A stretch of DNA of 64,000 bases from Mycolicibacterium brisbanense. GTDB taxonomy: Bacteria; Actinomycetota; Actinomycetes; Mycobacteriales; Mycobacteriaceae. The position numbers and the translations under genes were made by a program. Position 1 is the first letter of the stretch. The number at the start of each line of letters is the position of its first letter. Below are positions 44,580 through 53,073 of the stretch, piece after piece. Under the pieces are notes generated by a model. The model had not been told where the DNA came from and made no database searches. It saw only the letters and a program-made list of their open reading frames with translations. The stretch is taken from contig NZ_BCSX01000064.1 in NCBI RefSeq assembly GCF_001570425.1, positions 62,001 to 126,000 of the forward strand, read 5' to 3'.

Positions 44580-44665
44580 CGAAACGGTGCGGACGCGAGG
44601 AGCAGAAATGGCCGGGTCATTGATTTTCCGGTGGGCTCCGACTCCGGGATGAAGGTGAGGGCAAC

Positions 44666-47647
44666 ATGCGACGGATAGCCGACCTGGTGGTGCGGTGGCC
44701 ATGGGCGGTGATCGGGGTCTGGGTGGCGCTGCTGATCGCCCTGCCGCTGGCCTTCCCGTCGCTGAGCGCCATGGCGGAGAAGCATCCGCTGGCCATCCTG
44801 CCCAACGACGCGCCGTCGAGCGTGACCGCGCAGAAGATGACCCAGGCGTTTCACGAACCGGGCAACGACGACCTTCTGTTGGTGGCGCTGATCAACGAGA
44901 AAGGACTCGGACCCGCCGACGAGGCGACCTACCGCAAGCTGGTCGACGCGCTACGCGACGACCAGGCCGACGTGGTCAGCGTCCAGGACTTCATCGCCAC
45001 GCCGCAGCTGCGGAAGTTCATGACCAGCGAGGACAAGACGACCTGGGTCTTGCCGGTGGGGCTGGCCGGTGAGCTGGGCACGCCCCGGGCGTTCGACTCG
45101 TTCAACCGGGTCTCCGAGATCGTCGCCCGCAGCACAGCGGGCAGCACCACGGAGGTCCACGTCACGGGCCCCGCGGCCACCGCCGCCGACCTCACCGTCG
45201 CAGGTCAAAAGGATCGCCTGCCGATCGAACTGGCGATCGCCATCCTGGTCCTCGCGGTGCTGTTGGTGGTCTACCGCAGCGCGGTCACCATGCTGCTGCC
45301 CTTGGTGACCATCGGATCATCGCTGGTGATCGCCCAAGCGCTGGTCGCGGGCTACTCCCAGCTGACGGGTTCGGGTGTGTCCAACCAGTCCATCGTCTTC
45401 CTCAGCGCGATCATGGCCGGCGCCGGAACGGACTACGCCGTCTTTCTCATCAGCCGCTATCACGACTATCTGCGCTCGGGCTCGGATTCGGACCAGGCGG
45501 TCAACAAGGCGATCATCTCGATCGGGAAGGTGATCGCCGCATCCGCCACCACGGTGGGCCTCACCTTCCTGCTTCTGAGCTTCTCCAAGATGGGCGTGTT
45601 CAGAACGGTCGGAGTGGCGTCGGCCATCGGCATCGGTGTCGCGTTCCTCGCCGGCATGACGTTGTTGCCTGCGATCCTGGTGCTCGCCGGGCCCCGTGGC
45701 TGGGTGAAGCCGCGGCGCGAGTTGACGGCTCGGTTCTGGCGGCGGTCCGGTATCCGGATCGTGCGTAGGCCGGTCGCGCACCTTGCCGCCAGCCTGCTCG
45801 TCTTGGCCCTCCTGGCCGGCTGCGCGATCTTCGCGCGGTACAACTACGACGACCGCAAGGTGGTATCGCCCTCGGCGTCGAGCTCCATCGGATACGCCGC
45901 GGTCGAACGCCATTTCCCCATCGCCCAGTCCATTCCCGAGTACATCCTCGTCCAGTCGCCGCACGATCTGCGTACCCCGCGGGCGCTGGCGGACCTGGAG
46001 CAGATGGCGTCCCGCGTCGCCCAGTTGCCCGACGTCGGCATGGTCAGCGGCATCACCCGGCCGCTCGGCGACGTGCCGCCGGAATTCCGTGCCACCTACC
46101 AGGCCGGCCTCGTCGGCGACCGGCTGGCAAACGGATCCGATCAGATCGACCAGCGCAGCGGCGACCTCAACCGACTGAACAACGGCGCCAAGACCCTCGC
46201 AGACAGCCTCGCCGACGTGCGTGCCCAGATCACGCAGATCGCGCCCAGTATTCAGAGCCTCGTCGACACCATGTCGTCGGTGCGCACGGAGTACGGTGGC
46301 GACAAGCTGGTCAAGGATGTCGACACCGCGGCCAAGCTGGTGCAGAGCATCAACGCGCTGTCCAATTCCATGGGGTACAACCTCTCGGCCGTCAAGAACA
46401 TCTTCGGATGGATCGACCCGGTTCTGCAGGCGCTGAACGGTAACGCGGTGTGCGATGCCAATCCGTCGTGCAGCGAAACCCGCGCCCAGTTCCAGAAATT
46501 GAGCGACTCGCGCGGCGACGGCAATCTCGACCAGATCAACGATCTCGCGCACCAACTCCAGGGCGTCGACGACAAGCAGACCCTGACCGCGACGGTGAAC
46601 AAGCTCAACGCCGCCCTGGTCAATGTCTCCAAGGCCGTCAAGACGCTGGGTCTGGACAAGCCCGGCGGTCCGCAGGCCGGCATGAGGCAGCTGCAGCAGG
46701 GTGCCGACCGGCTCGCCGGCGGCAGCCGTGAGGTGGCCGGTGGGGTCGACGAACTCGTCAAGCAGGTCAAGGTGATCGCCGACGGACTCAACCAGGCCTC
46801 GGCGTTCCTGATGACGATGCGGACCAATGCCGCCGACCCATCACAGGCCGGGTTCAACATCCCGGCCGAAGTGCTGGGCCTGCCGGACTTCAAGAAGGCT
46901 TCCGCGGCGTACGTCTCGCCGGACGGCCGCTCGGCGCGGTACCTGGTGCAAACCAAGCTCAACCCGTTCAGCTCCGAAGCGATGGATCAGGTCAACCAGA
47001 TCCAGGACATCGCCCGGGGCGCCCAGCCGAACACCGCGCTGGCTGACGCGACCATAACGATGGGCGGGTTCCCCGCCGCATTGCGCGACACCCGTGACTA
47101 CTACCAGCAGGACATCCGCTACATCATCATCGCGACGCTCATCGTCGTGCTGGTGACGCTGACGTTGCTGTTGCGGTCGGTCGTCGCGCCGCTCTACCTC
47201 GTCGGGTCGGTGGTGGTCTCGTATTTCGCGGCTATGGGTATCAGCGTGCTGTTCTTCCAGTACCTGTTACACCAGCCATTGCATTGGAGTGTGCCGCCAC
47301 TGGCGTTCGTTGTGCTGGTCGCGGTCGGCGCCGACTACAACATGCTGCTGGTGTCGCGGCTGCGTGACGAGTCTTTGCACAGCGTGCGCTACGGCGTCAT
47401 TCGCACGTTGAGTTCGACGGGCGGCGTGATCACCGCGGCGGGCCTCATCTTCGCGGCTTCGATGGCGGGGCTGTTGTTCTCCAGCATCGGCATAGTGGTG
47501 CAGGGGGGCTTCGTGATCGGTGTGGGAATCCTGCTGGACACCTTCGTGGTGCGCACCATCACGGTGCCCGCCATTGCGACTTTGGTGGGGCGGGCGAATT
47601 TCTGGCCGTCGCAGGCGGTTGCCGCCAAGTTGCGGCTGCGGACGTGA
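44666..47647 (+). CDS. mmpL10: MmpL10 lipid transporter
   Basis: 993-aa RND-superfamily MMPL transporter. Helix 1 near the N-terminus, two MMPL membrane domains with the paired D-Y proton-relay motifs (AGAGTDYAVFL near residue 255; VGADYNMLLV near 887), and two periplasmic loops, the second long and predicted helical/coiled (GDLNRLNNGAKTLADSL to GADRLAGGSREVAGG). The short C-terminal tail ends soon after the last helix, unlike MmpL3. Exports the diacyltrehalose-type polyphleate precursor across the plasma membrane in the known pathway. GGTGAGGG precedes the ATG; 86 bp after papA3. Confidence 0.93.
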   Translation: MRRIADLVVRWPWAVIGVWVALLIALPLAFPSLSAMAEKHPLAILPNDAPSSVTAQKMTQAFHEPGNDDLLLVALINEKGLGPADEATYRKLVDALRDDQADVVSVQDFIATPQLRKFMTSEDKTTWVLPVGLAGELGTPRAFDSFNRVSEIVARSTAGSTTEVHVTGPAATAADLTVAGQKDRLPIELAIAILVLAVLLVVYRSAVTMLLPLVTIGSSLVIAQALVAGYSQLTGSGVSNQSIVFLSAIMAGAGTDYAVFLISRYHDYLRSGSDSDQAVNKAIISIGKVIAASATTVGLTFLLLSFSKMGVFRTVGVASAIGIGVAFLAGMTLLPAILVLAGPRGWVKPRRELTARFWRRSGIRIVRRPVAHLAASLLVLALLAGCAIFARYNYDDRKVVSPSASSSIGYAAVERHFPIAQSIPEYILVQSPHDLRTPRALADLEQMASRVAQLPDVGMVSGITRPLGDVPPEFRATYQAGLVGDRLANGSDQIDQRSGDLNRLNNGAKTLADSLADVRAQITQIAPSIQSLVDTMSSVRTEYGGDKLVKDVDTAAKLVQSINALSNSMGYNLSAVKNIFGWIDPVLQALNGNAVCDANPSCSETRAQFQKLSDSRGDGNLDQINDLAHQLQGVDDKQTLTATVNKLNAALVNVSKAVKTLGLDKPGGPQAGMRQLQQGADRLAGGSREVAGGVDELVKQVKVIADGLNQASAFLMTMRTNAADPSQAGFNIPAEVLGLPDFKKASAAYVSPDGRSARYLVQTKLNPFSSEAMDQVNQIQDIARGAQPNTALADATITMGGFPAALRDTRDYYQQDIRYIIIATLIVVLVTLTLLLRSVVAPLYLVGSVVVSYFAAMGISVLFFQYLLHQPLHWSVPPLAFVVLVAVGADYNMLLVSRLRDESLHSVRYGVIRTLSSTGGVITAAGLIFAASMAGLLFSSIGIVVQGGFVIGVGILLDTFVVRTITVPAIATLVGRANFWPSQAVAAKLRLRT

Positions 47648-47759
47648 GGAGCAAGAAGTTGCTGGGAACGTGAGCAGCAAATTCTCAGCAGTGTCAGGTC
47701 GGGCATGCAGACATGATGTGTGTGAAACTACGAACCGGAGCGGGGCGATAGGAGTGGAG

Positions 47760-48884
47760 ATGAAGAAACTCCTTGCTGGACTTGCACTGCTGGTGACCAC
47801 CAGCGTCACCGGATCCTTCGGCATCGTCGGCAGTGCGCGGGCCGACGACGCGCCGGTGCCCAGACCTCCCGTTCCGGGGAATCCGGATCCCGGAACCGCA
47901 TACGCGTTGGGCGGTGCCCACGTGCTCGGCATTCCCTACGACGAGTACATCCGGATGACGGGCGAGCAGTGGTTTCCCGGGATGAAGCGCGTGAAGGTCG
48001 ACTACCCGGCAGGGCAGGTGCAGGGCCACACCCTGGAACGTCTCTTCCCCGGTATCGGCCCGATCGGCGAGAAGATCTACCCCGGTCTCGGCCTGGACGG
48101 CCCCAGCATCGGTGAATCGGTAGATGAGGGGGAGGGAAACCTCGACGCCGCCATCCGCACGGGCGGCAAGGGAACGGCGATGGGGTTGTCCGAGGGCGCG
48201 CTCGTGCTCAACGCCGTGAAGGCGCGACTGGCCAACGATCCGACCGCGCCGCCGCCGGACCAGTTGACCTTCGCGACGTTCGGCGACCCGATCGCAAAGC
48301 ATCCGTTCGGTGAGAGTTTCCTGACGCAGAACTTCCCCGTCGGCAGCGTCGTACCGTTCATGGACTACCGCATACCGGCTCCGGTGGAGAGCCAGTACCA
48401 CACCGACCAGTTCATCTCCGCCTACGACAGCATCGCCGACTGGCCGGATCGGCCCGACAACTGGATGAGCGTCATCAACGCGATCGCCGGGCTGGCCACC
48501 GGTCACACCGCGATCGCGTTCACCAATCCCAGCAACGTCCCGCCGCAGAACATCAGGACGACGGTCAACTCCAAGGGCGCGACGACCACGACGTACCTGG
48601 TCCCCGAGGAACACCTGCCGTTGGTGTTGCCCTTCAAGTACCTGGGGTATGACCAGAACACGCTGAACCAGCTGGACAGGATCCTGCAGCCCATGGTGGA
48701 TGCGGGTTATTCGCGTAACGACGATCCGGCGACCGCTCCGGTCACGGTGGACCCGGTGCACGGCTTCGACCCCGCGAAAGTCACCGCACCGGCCAACGAG
48801 GCCACCTTCGGTGGGGGCGCCGATCCCATGTCGGAGATCGTCAACGGCGCGATGTCCGTGCTGAACCCCAAGAGCGCAGGCTGA
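47760..48884 (+). CDS. Secreted PE-PPE-domain serine esterase/acyltransferase of the polyphleate locus
   Basis: 374 aa. Sec signal peptide (hydrophobic residues 5-22, cleavage probably after SARA, residue 28), then a PE-PPE-type alpha/beta-hydrolase domain starting GGAHVLGIPY. Nucleophile S144 in GLSEG. The protein is named PE in the M. smegmatis polyphleate locus but carries no N-terminal PE domain; only the C-terminal catalytic domain type is present. Located between mmpL10 and fadD23, it is expected to act outside the membrane, moving polyphleoyl chains between exported acyltrehaloses to give the final polyacylated glycolipid. ATG 47760 follows a GGAG site. Confidence 0.88.
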   Translation: MKKLLAGLALLVTTSVTGSFGIVGSARADDAPVPRPPVPGNPDPGTAYALGGAHVLGIPYDEYIRMTGEQWFPGMKRVKVDYPAGQVQGHTLERLFPGIGPIGEKIYPGLGLDGPSIGESVDEGEGNLDAAIRTGGKGTAMGLSEGALVLNAVKARLANDPTAPPPDQLTFATFGDPIAKHPFGESFLTQNFPVGSVVPFMDYRIPAPVESQYHTDQFISAYDSIADWPDRPDNWMSVINAIAGLATGHTAIAFTNPSNVPPQNIRTTVNSKGATTTTYLVPEEHLPLVLPFKYLGYDQNTLNQLDRILQPMVDAGYSRNDDPATAPVTVDPVHGFDPAKVTAPANEATFGGGADPMSEIVNGAMSVLNPKSAG

Positions 48885-48931
48885 CGGCGCTACCGAACAC
48901 GACGGATTCGACTAGTTATGGACGTGATGTG

Positions 48932-50701
48932 ATGTCGACCCAATCATCCATTCTCTCGATGCTGCATGGGCGTGCCAGCCTGCGTCCCGACGATGTGGCC
49001 TTCACGTTCACCGACTACGACCACGACCCGGCTGGTGTGGAGCACAGCCTCACGTGGGCGCAGTTGTCGCGTCGAACCGTGAATGTGGCCCGCGAGATCC
49101 GCCTCCACGGCGAGGTCGGCGATCGGGCGGTGATCCTGGCCCCACAGGGCCTCGAGTACATCCTGGCTTTTCTGGGGGCGATGCAGGCCGGTCTCATCGC
49201 GGTTCCGTTGCCGTTGCCGCATCGCGGCTCCAGCCATGACCGCGTGAGTGCGGTCGTGGCCGATACGCACCCTGCGGTGGTTCTCACGACGGCTGCCGTC
49301 GCGCAGGATGTCGGCGACTACGTCGATCAGTCGGTCATGGAGACCGCGCCGAAGATCGTCGCGATCGATGCGCTGAACCTGGATGCCGACGGCGAACCGA
49401 GCATCGAGACGGCTGAGTTCCCCAGCACGGCCTACCTGCAGTACAGCTCCGGCTCGACGCGGCTACCGACCGGAGTGATGATCTCGCATCGCAACCTTCA
49501 GGCGAATTTCGAGCAGCTGATGCGCGGCTTGTTCTCGGACGCGAATGCCAAGGCCACGCCAGTACGGACGATCGTGTCGTGGTTGCCCTTCTACCACGAC
49601 ATGGGATTGGTCCTCGGTGTCTGCGCGCCCATCCTCGGTGGTTATCGCGCGGTCCTGACGAGTCCCGTGGCTTTCCTGGAGAAACCGTCGCGATGGGTGC
49701 GGGCACTCGCCCAGAGTCCCGGTGCCTTCTCCGCCGCGCCCAACTTTGCGTTCGACCTGGCGGCCCGCAAGACCAAGGACGCCGACCTCGCGGGACTCGA
49801 CCTCGGCGGAGTGCTCGGCATCATCAACGGCGCGGAGCGGGTGGAGCCGGCAACCCTGGAACGCTTTACAGATCGGTTCGCCCACTTCAACTTTCGGGAT
49901 CACATGCTGCGGCCTTCGTACGGGCTGGCGGAGGCGACGGTCTACGTGACCAGCGGGGTCTGGAGCGAGTCGGCGGAGGTCGCCGCGTTCGACGTCGACG
50001 AGCTGTCGGCTGGCCGCGTGCGGCGCTGCGCACGTGAGGAGCTGGGCACCGGCGGCGCAGCAGGAACCAGCTCAGCGCTCGTCAGATACCAGCTGCCGCA
50101 GTCGCCGGTGCTGCGGATCGTCGACGTCGAAACGCACCAGGAATGCGCGCAGGACGTGGTCGGCGAGATCTGGGTGCACGGCGACAACGTCGCGACCGGT
50201 TACTGGAACCGGTCACCCGAGGAGCAACAGTGCTTCGGCGCCACCCTCGTCGACCCATCGCCGGGCACGCCCGCCGGGCGCTGGCTGAAAACCGGTGATC
50301 TGGGCTTCGTCTCGGGTGGCGAGCTGTTCATCGTCGGCCGCATCAAGGATCTGCTGATCATCCGCGGGCGCAACCACTATCCCGAGGACATCGAGGCGAC
50401 GGTCCAGCAGATCACCGGCGGTCGGGTCGCGGCGATATCGGTTCCGGTGAACAGCACCGAGAAGCTCGTCACCGTCATCGAAGTCAAGAAGCGAGGGGAG
50501 TCGACGGTCGAGGCCGGGCAGTGGCTCACCGCCATCAAGAGCGACGTCACCTCCGCGATCTCCAATGCCCACGGGCTCAATGTCGGGGATCTCGTGCTGG
50601 TCCCGCCCGGATCGATCCCCACGACGACGAGCGGCAAGATCAGGCGGGCCGCGTGTGCGGAGCAGTATCGGCAGGACGAGTTCATCCGCCTGGATGCTTG
50701 A
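48932..50701 (+). CDS. fadD23: Fatty acyl-AMP ligase FadD23
   Basis: About 589 aa. AMP-binding loop YSSGSTRLPTGV near residue 170, ATP motif KTGDLGF near 453, hinge IKDLLIIRGRNHYPEDIE and C-terminal catalytic lysine in TTTSGKIRR. Length and sequence match the FAAL subgroup that loads fatty acyl-adenylates onto polyketide synthases, here presumably onto Pks. GTG 48929 immediately precedes the ATG and is an alternative start. Last gene of the papA3 series; its stop is 16 bp from the convergent Sap-like gene. Confidence 0.92.
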   Translation: MSTQSSILSMLHGRASLRPDDVAFTFTDYDHDPAGVEHSLTWAQLSRRTVNVAREIRLHGEVGDRAVILAPQGLEYILAFLGAMQAGLIAVPLPLPHRGSSHDRVSAVVADTHPAVVLTTAAVAQDVGDYVDQSVMETAPKIVAIDALNLDADGEPSIETAEFPSTAYLQYSSGSTRLPTGVMISHRNLQANFEQLMRGLFSDANAKATPVRTIVSWLPFYHDMGLVLGVCAPILGGYRAVLTSPVAFLEKPSRWVRALAQSPGAFSAAPNFAFDLAARKTKDADLAGLDLGGVLGIINGAERVEPATLERFTDRFAHFNFRDHMLRPSYGLAEATVYVTSGVWSESAEVAAFDVDELSAGRVRRCAREELGTGGAAGTSSALVRYQLPQSPVLRIVDVETHQECAQDVVGEIWVHGDNVATGYWNRSPEEQQCFGATLVDPSPGTPAGRWLKTGDLGFVSGGELFIVGRIKDLLIIRGRNHYPEDIEATVQQITGGRVAAISVPVNSTEKLVTVIEVKKRGESTVEAGQWLTAIKSDVTSAISNAHGLNVGDLVLVPPGSIPTTTSGKIRRAACAEQYRQDEFIRLDA

Positions 50702-50717
50702 GCCGGTCGGGCGCTCG

Positions 50718-51371
50718 CTACAGCCCGGTGTACCCCGCGACCAGCAGGACACAGCCGACCGTGGCCAGTAGGGCCGCGACCTCGAAGCGGTGCCTGGCCC
50801 GCAGCCACTCGTGCAGCGTCGACAGGGCTGCCCGGGTGCGGTCAGGCGCGACCAGGTAGCAGATCAGCGGGATCTCGACGAGCCCGAACGCCACCACGTT
50901 GAACAGCAGCAGAGCGCCGACCTGCGTGGCGGCTGCCGCACCCGACGCGACGATGAGCGTCAGCGCGGCGAGATAGTCCACCGATGGCAGTGCGATGCCG
51001 AGGCCCGCGACGCCGGCTGTCCACAGTGAATGACCGTTGAGCAGTTGTCGGGTGCGCAGCGCGAGCTGGCCTGGCTCCCGGTCGGCTTTCGGCCCCACCA
51101 GGCCGGAGCCCACGGCTGCGGCGACCACCAGCACGATCGCCCCTGCCACCATCTGTGCTCTCGGCAGGGTGAAGTGGGCTGACCCCATGGCAGGCCGCAG
51201 AACGAAGAGCACCACCATGCCGACCGCGGTGCCCATCGCGAAACCACCGGTGAGGAATGTGAGCAGTTGCAGCAGCGGTCGGGGCCGGTTGAGCATCAGG
51301 ACCGTCATCCCGATCCGGAACGGCTCCAGGCTGACCGCGGCGGCCATTACCAGCAGCGGCGTGATCCACAT
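50718..51371 (-). CDS. sap: Sap/Gap-like membrane protein (GPL/sulfolipid addressing family)
   Basis: 217 aa with about six transmembrane helices (MAAAVSLEPFRIGMTVLML at the start). Family resemblance is to Gap and Sap, small mycobacterial membrane proteins encoded beside MmpL-linked glycolipid loci and needed for efficient surface translocation of glycopeptidolipid or sulfolipid. Its placement at the end of the polyphleate locus supports the same helper role for MmpL10. Symbol given by family and context only. Confidence 0.8.
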   Translation of the reverse strand: MWITPLLVMAAAVSLEPFRIGMTVLMLNRPRPLLQLLTFLTGGFAMGTAVGMVVLFVLRPAMGSAHFTLPRAQMVAGAIVLVVAAAVGSGLVGPKADREPGQLALRTRQLLNGHSLWTAGVAGLGIALPSVDYLAALTLIVASGAAAATQVGALLLFNVVAFGLVEIPLICYLVAPDRTRAALSTLHEWLRARHRFEVAALLATVGCVLLVAGYTGL

Positions 51372-51553
51372 GTCGACTGGGTAGTGTCCGTCTATACGCC
51401 CGGACGAACGTGTTCACGCAGCACGGACAGGTTCGACGTGTTGGGCATGGCGTCAGGCTACTCAAACCGGCGCGCGACGGCGCGGTCTAGTTCGGTTCAC
51501 GGCGAGCCTGACGGTGGCCGCCGTCGGCGACCGCGTGTGAAGATGGAGATGAT

Positions 51554-52039
51554 ATGAGCGCAACAGAATTGAGCCCGACGTCTCTGCGTGAAGCATTCGG
51601 CCATTTCCCCACCGGCGTCGTGGCTATCGCCGCCGAGGTGGAGGGCATTCGTGTGGGCCTGGCTGCCAGCACGTTCGTCCCGGTGTCGCTGGACCCTCCG
51701 CTGGTGTCCTTCTGCGTGCAGAACAGCTCCACCACCTGGCCCAAGCTCAAGGATCTTCCGGCGCTGGGCATCAGCGTGCTCGGTGAGTCGCACGACGACG
51801 CGGTGCGCTCACTGGCAGCCAAGACCGGCGACCGGTTCGCGGGCCTGGAGACGGAATCACGCGACTCGGGTGCGGTGTTCATCCACGGCACCAGCGTGTG
51901 GCTGGAGAGCACCATCGCCCAGCTGGTGCCCGCGGGCGATCACACCATCGTTCTGCTACGGGTCAATGAAATCACCGTGCACGCTGACATCTCACCGATT
52001 GTCTTCCACCGCAGCACATTTCACCGGCTCGGCGACTGA
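51554..52039 (+). CDS. Flavin reductase-domain oxidoreductase (Rv0245-like)
   Basis: 161 aa split-barrel flavin reductase. N-terminal LREAFGHFPTGVVAIAA, the flavin loop AASTFVPVSLDPPLVSF, QNSSTTWP, and the RFAGL region are typical of NAD(P)H:FMN oxidoreductases that accompany two-component monooxygenases. Length and neighbourhood (fadE5 on one side, Sdh1 operon on the other) match Rv0245 of M. tuberculosis. Partner not evident here. GGAGAT precedes the ATG. Confidence 0.88.
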   Translation: MSATELSPTSLREAFGHFPTGVVAIAAEVEGIRVGLAASTFVPVSLDPPLVSFCVQNSSTTWPKLKDLPALGISVLGESHDDAVRSLAAKTGDRFAGLETESRDSGAVFIHGTSVWLESTIAQLVPAGDHTIVLLRVNEITVHADISPIVFHRSTFHRLGD

Positions 52040-52042
52040 GGT

Positions 52043-52204
52043 TCAGGGGCGCTCGGAAAGTTCCCTGCGGTAGCCGTCGATGCGCTGCTCCAGTTCGGCG
52101 GCGTCGTCGGGGCGCCCTTCCTTGCGGGCCAGTTCCGCGCGGGCCGAAAGCTCACGGATTGCCGTGCGGATGTCGTTGACGCTGTGGGTGTGTCCCATTG
52201 TCAT
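52043..52204 (-). CDS. Small conserved-looking protein (53 aa) downstream of sdhB
   Basis: Starts MTMGHTHSVNDIRTAIREL and continues as a charged, helical sequence rich in Ala, Arg and Glu, ending RRELSERP. ATG 52204 is chosen because GAAAGG lies 6 nt upstream; ATG 52198 is an alternative. It follows sdhB on the same strand after 118 bp and may be the fifth gene of the Sdh1 transcript. No family recognised. It is convergent with the flavin reductase, 3 bp away. Confidence 0.6.
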   Translation of the reverse strand: MTMGHTHSVNDIRTAIRELSARAELARKEGRPDDAAELEQRIDGYRRELSERP

Positions 52205-52322
52205 CGGCTGCCTTTCGTCGCTGATTGGCTGCTTACGCCGAGCCTACGCGTTGAGCCTGCGGTGAGGGCAGCCTCTACTCGGACATTCGCACCTCGCCCG
52301 CAGGATCAACGCACGATGCTCG

Positions 52323-53072
52323 TCACCGCTTGAACAGCTTGTTGCCCAGCCACACGATCGGGTCGTACTTGCGGTCCACGACGCGTTCCTTCATCGGGAT
52401 CAGCGCGTTGTCGGTGATCTTGATGTTCTCGGGGCACACCTCGGTGCAGCACTTGGTGATGTTGCAGTAGCCCAGCCCGAACTCGTCCTGGGCCATGTCG
52501 CGGCGGTCCACGGTATCCAGCGGGTGCATGTCCAGTTCGGCGATGCGCATGTGGAACCGGGGTCCTGCGAAGTTCTGCTTGTTCTCCTCGTGGTCGCGCA
52601 CCACGTGACAGACGTTCTGGCACAGGAAGCACTCGATGCACTTGCGGAATTCCTGGCTGCGGTTCACGTCTTCCTGCTGCATCCGGTATTCCCCGGGCTG
52701 CAGGCCTTTCGGCGGCGTGAACGACGGGATCTGGCGGGCCTTCTCGTAGTTGAACGACACATCGGTGACCAGGTCACGCATCACGGGGAAGGTGCGCAGC
52801 GGCGTCACCGTGACGGTCTCGGCCGGGTCGAACGTCGACATCCGGGTCATGCACATCAGCCGCGGGCGGCCGTTGATCTCGGCCGAGCAGGATCCGCACT
52901 TGCCGGCCTTGCAGTTCCATCGCACGGCCAGATCCGGGGTCTGCGTGGCCTGCAGCCGGTGAATGATGTCGAGCACCACCTCGCCGTCATTGACCTCGAC
53001 GGTGTAGTCCTGCAGATCACCGCCCGTATCGTCTCCGCGCCAGACCCGCAGGTTCGCGTTGTACGCCGCCAT
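52323..53072 (-). CDS. sdhB: Succinate dehydrogenase/fumarate reductase iron-sulfur subunit (Sdh1)
   Basis: 249 aa. Three Fe-S centres are visible: C54, C59, C62, C74 for [2Fe-2S]; C145, C148, C151 with C213 for [4Fe-4S]; C155, C203, C209 for [3Fe-4S]. It passes electrons from the SdhA flavin to the membrane quinone site. It starts 1 bp after the sdhA stop. Corresponds to Rv0247c of M. tuberculosis by order and length. Confidence 0.95.
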   Translation of the reverse strand: MAAYNANLRVWRGDDTGGDLQDYTVEVNDGEVVLDIIHRLQATQTPDLAVRWNCKAGKCGSCSAEINGRPRLMCMTRMSTFDPAETVTVTPLRTFPVMRDLVTDVSFNYEKARQIPSFTPPKGLQPGEYRMQQEDVNRSQEFRKCIECFLCQNVCHVVRDHEENKQNFAGPRFHMRIAELDMHPLDTVDRRDMAQDEFGLGYCNITKCCTEVCPENIKITDNALIPMKERVVDRKYDPIVWLGNKLFKR

Positions 53073-53073
53073 C

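Noticed and set aside
51392..51448. 18-codon minus-strand open frame upstream of the Sap-like gene
   Set aside because: No ribosome site, no regulatory amino-acid run, too short to support as a leader peptide.
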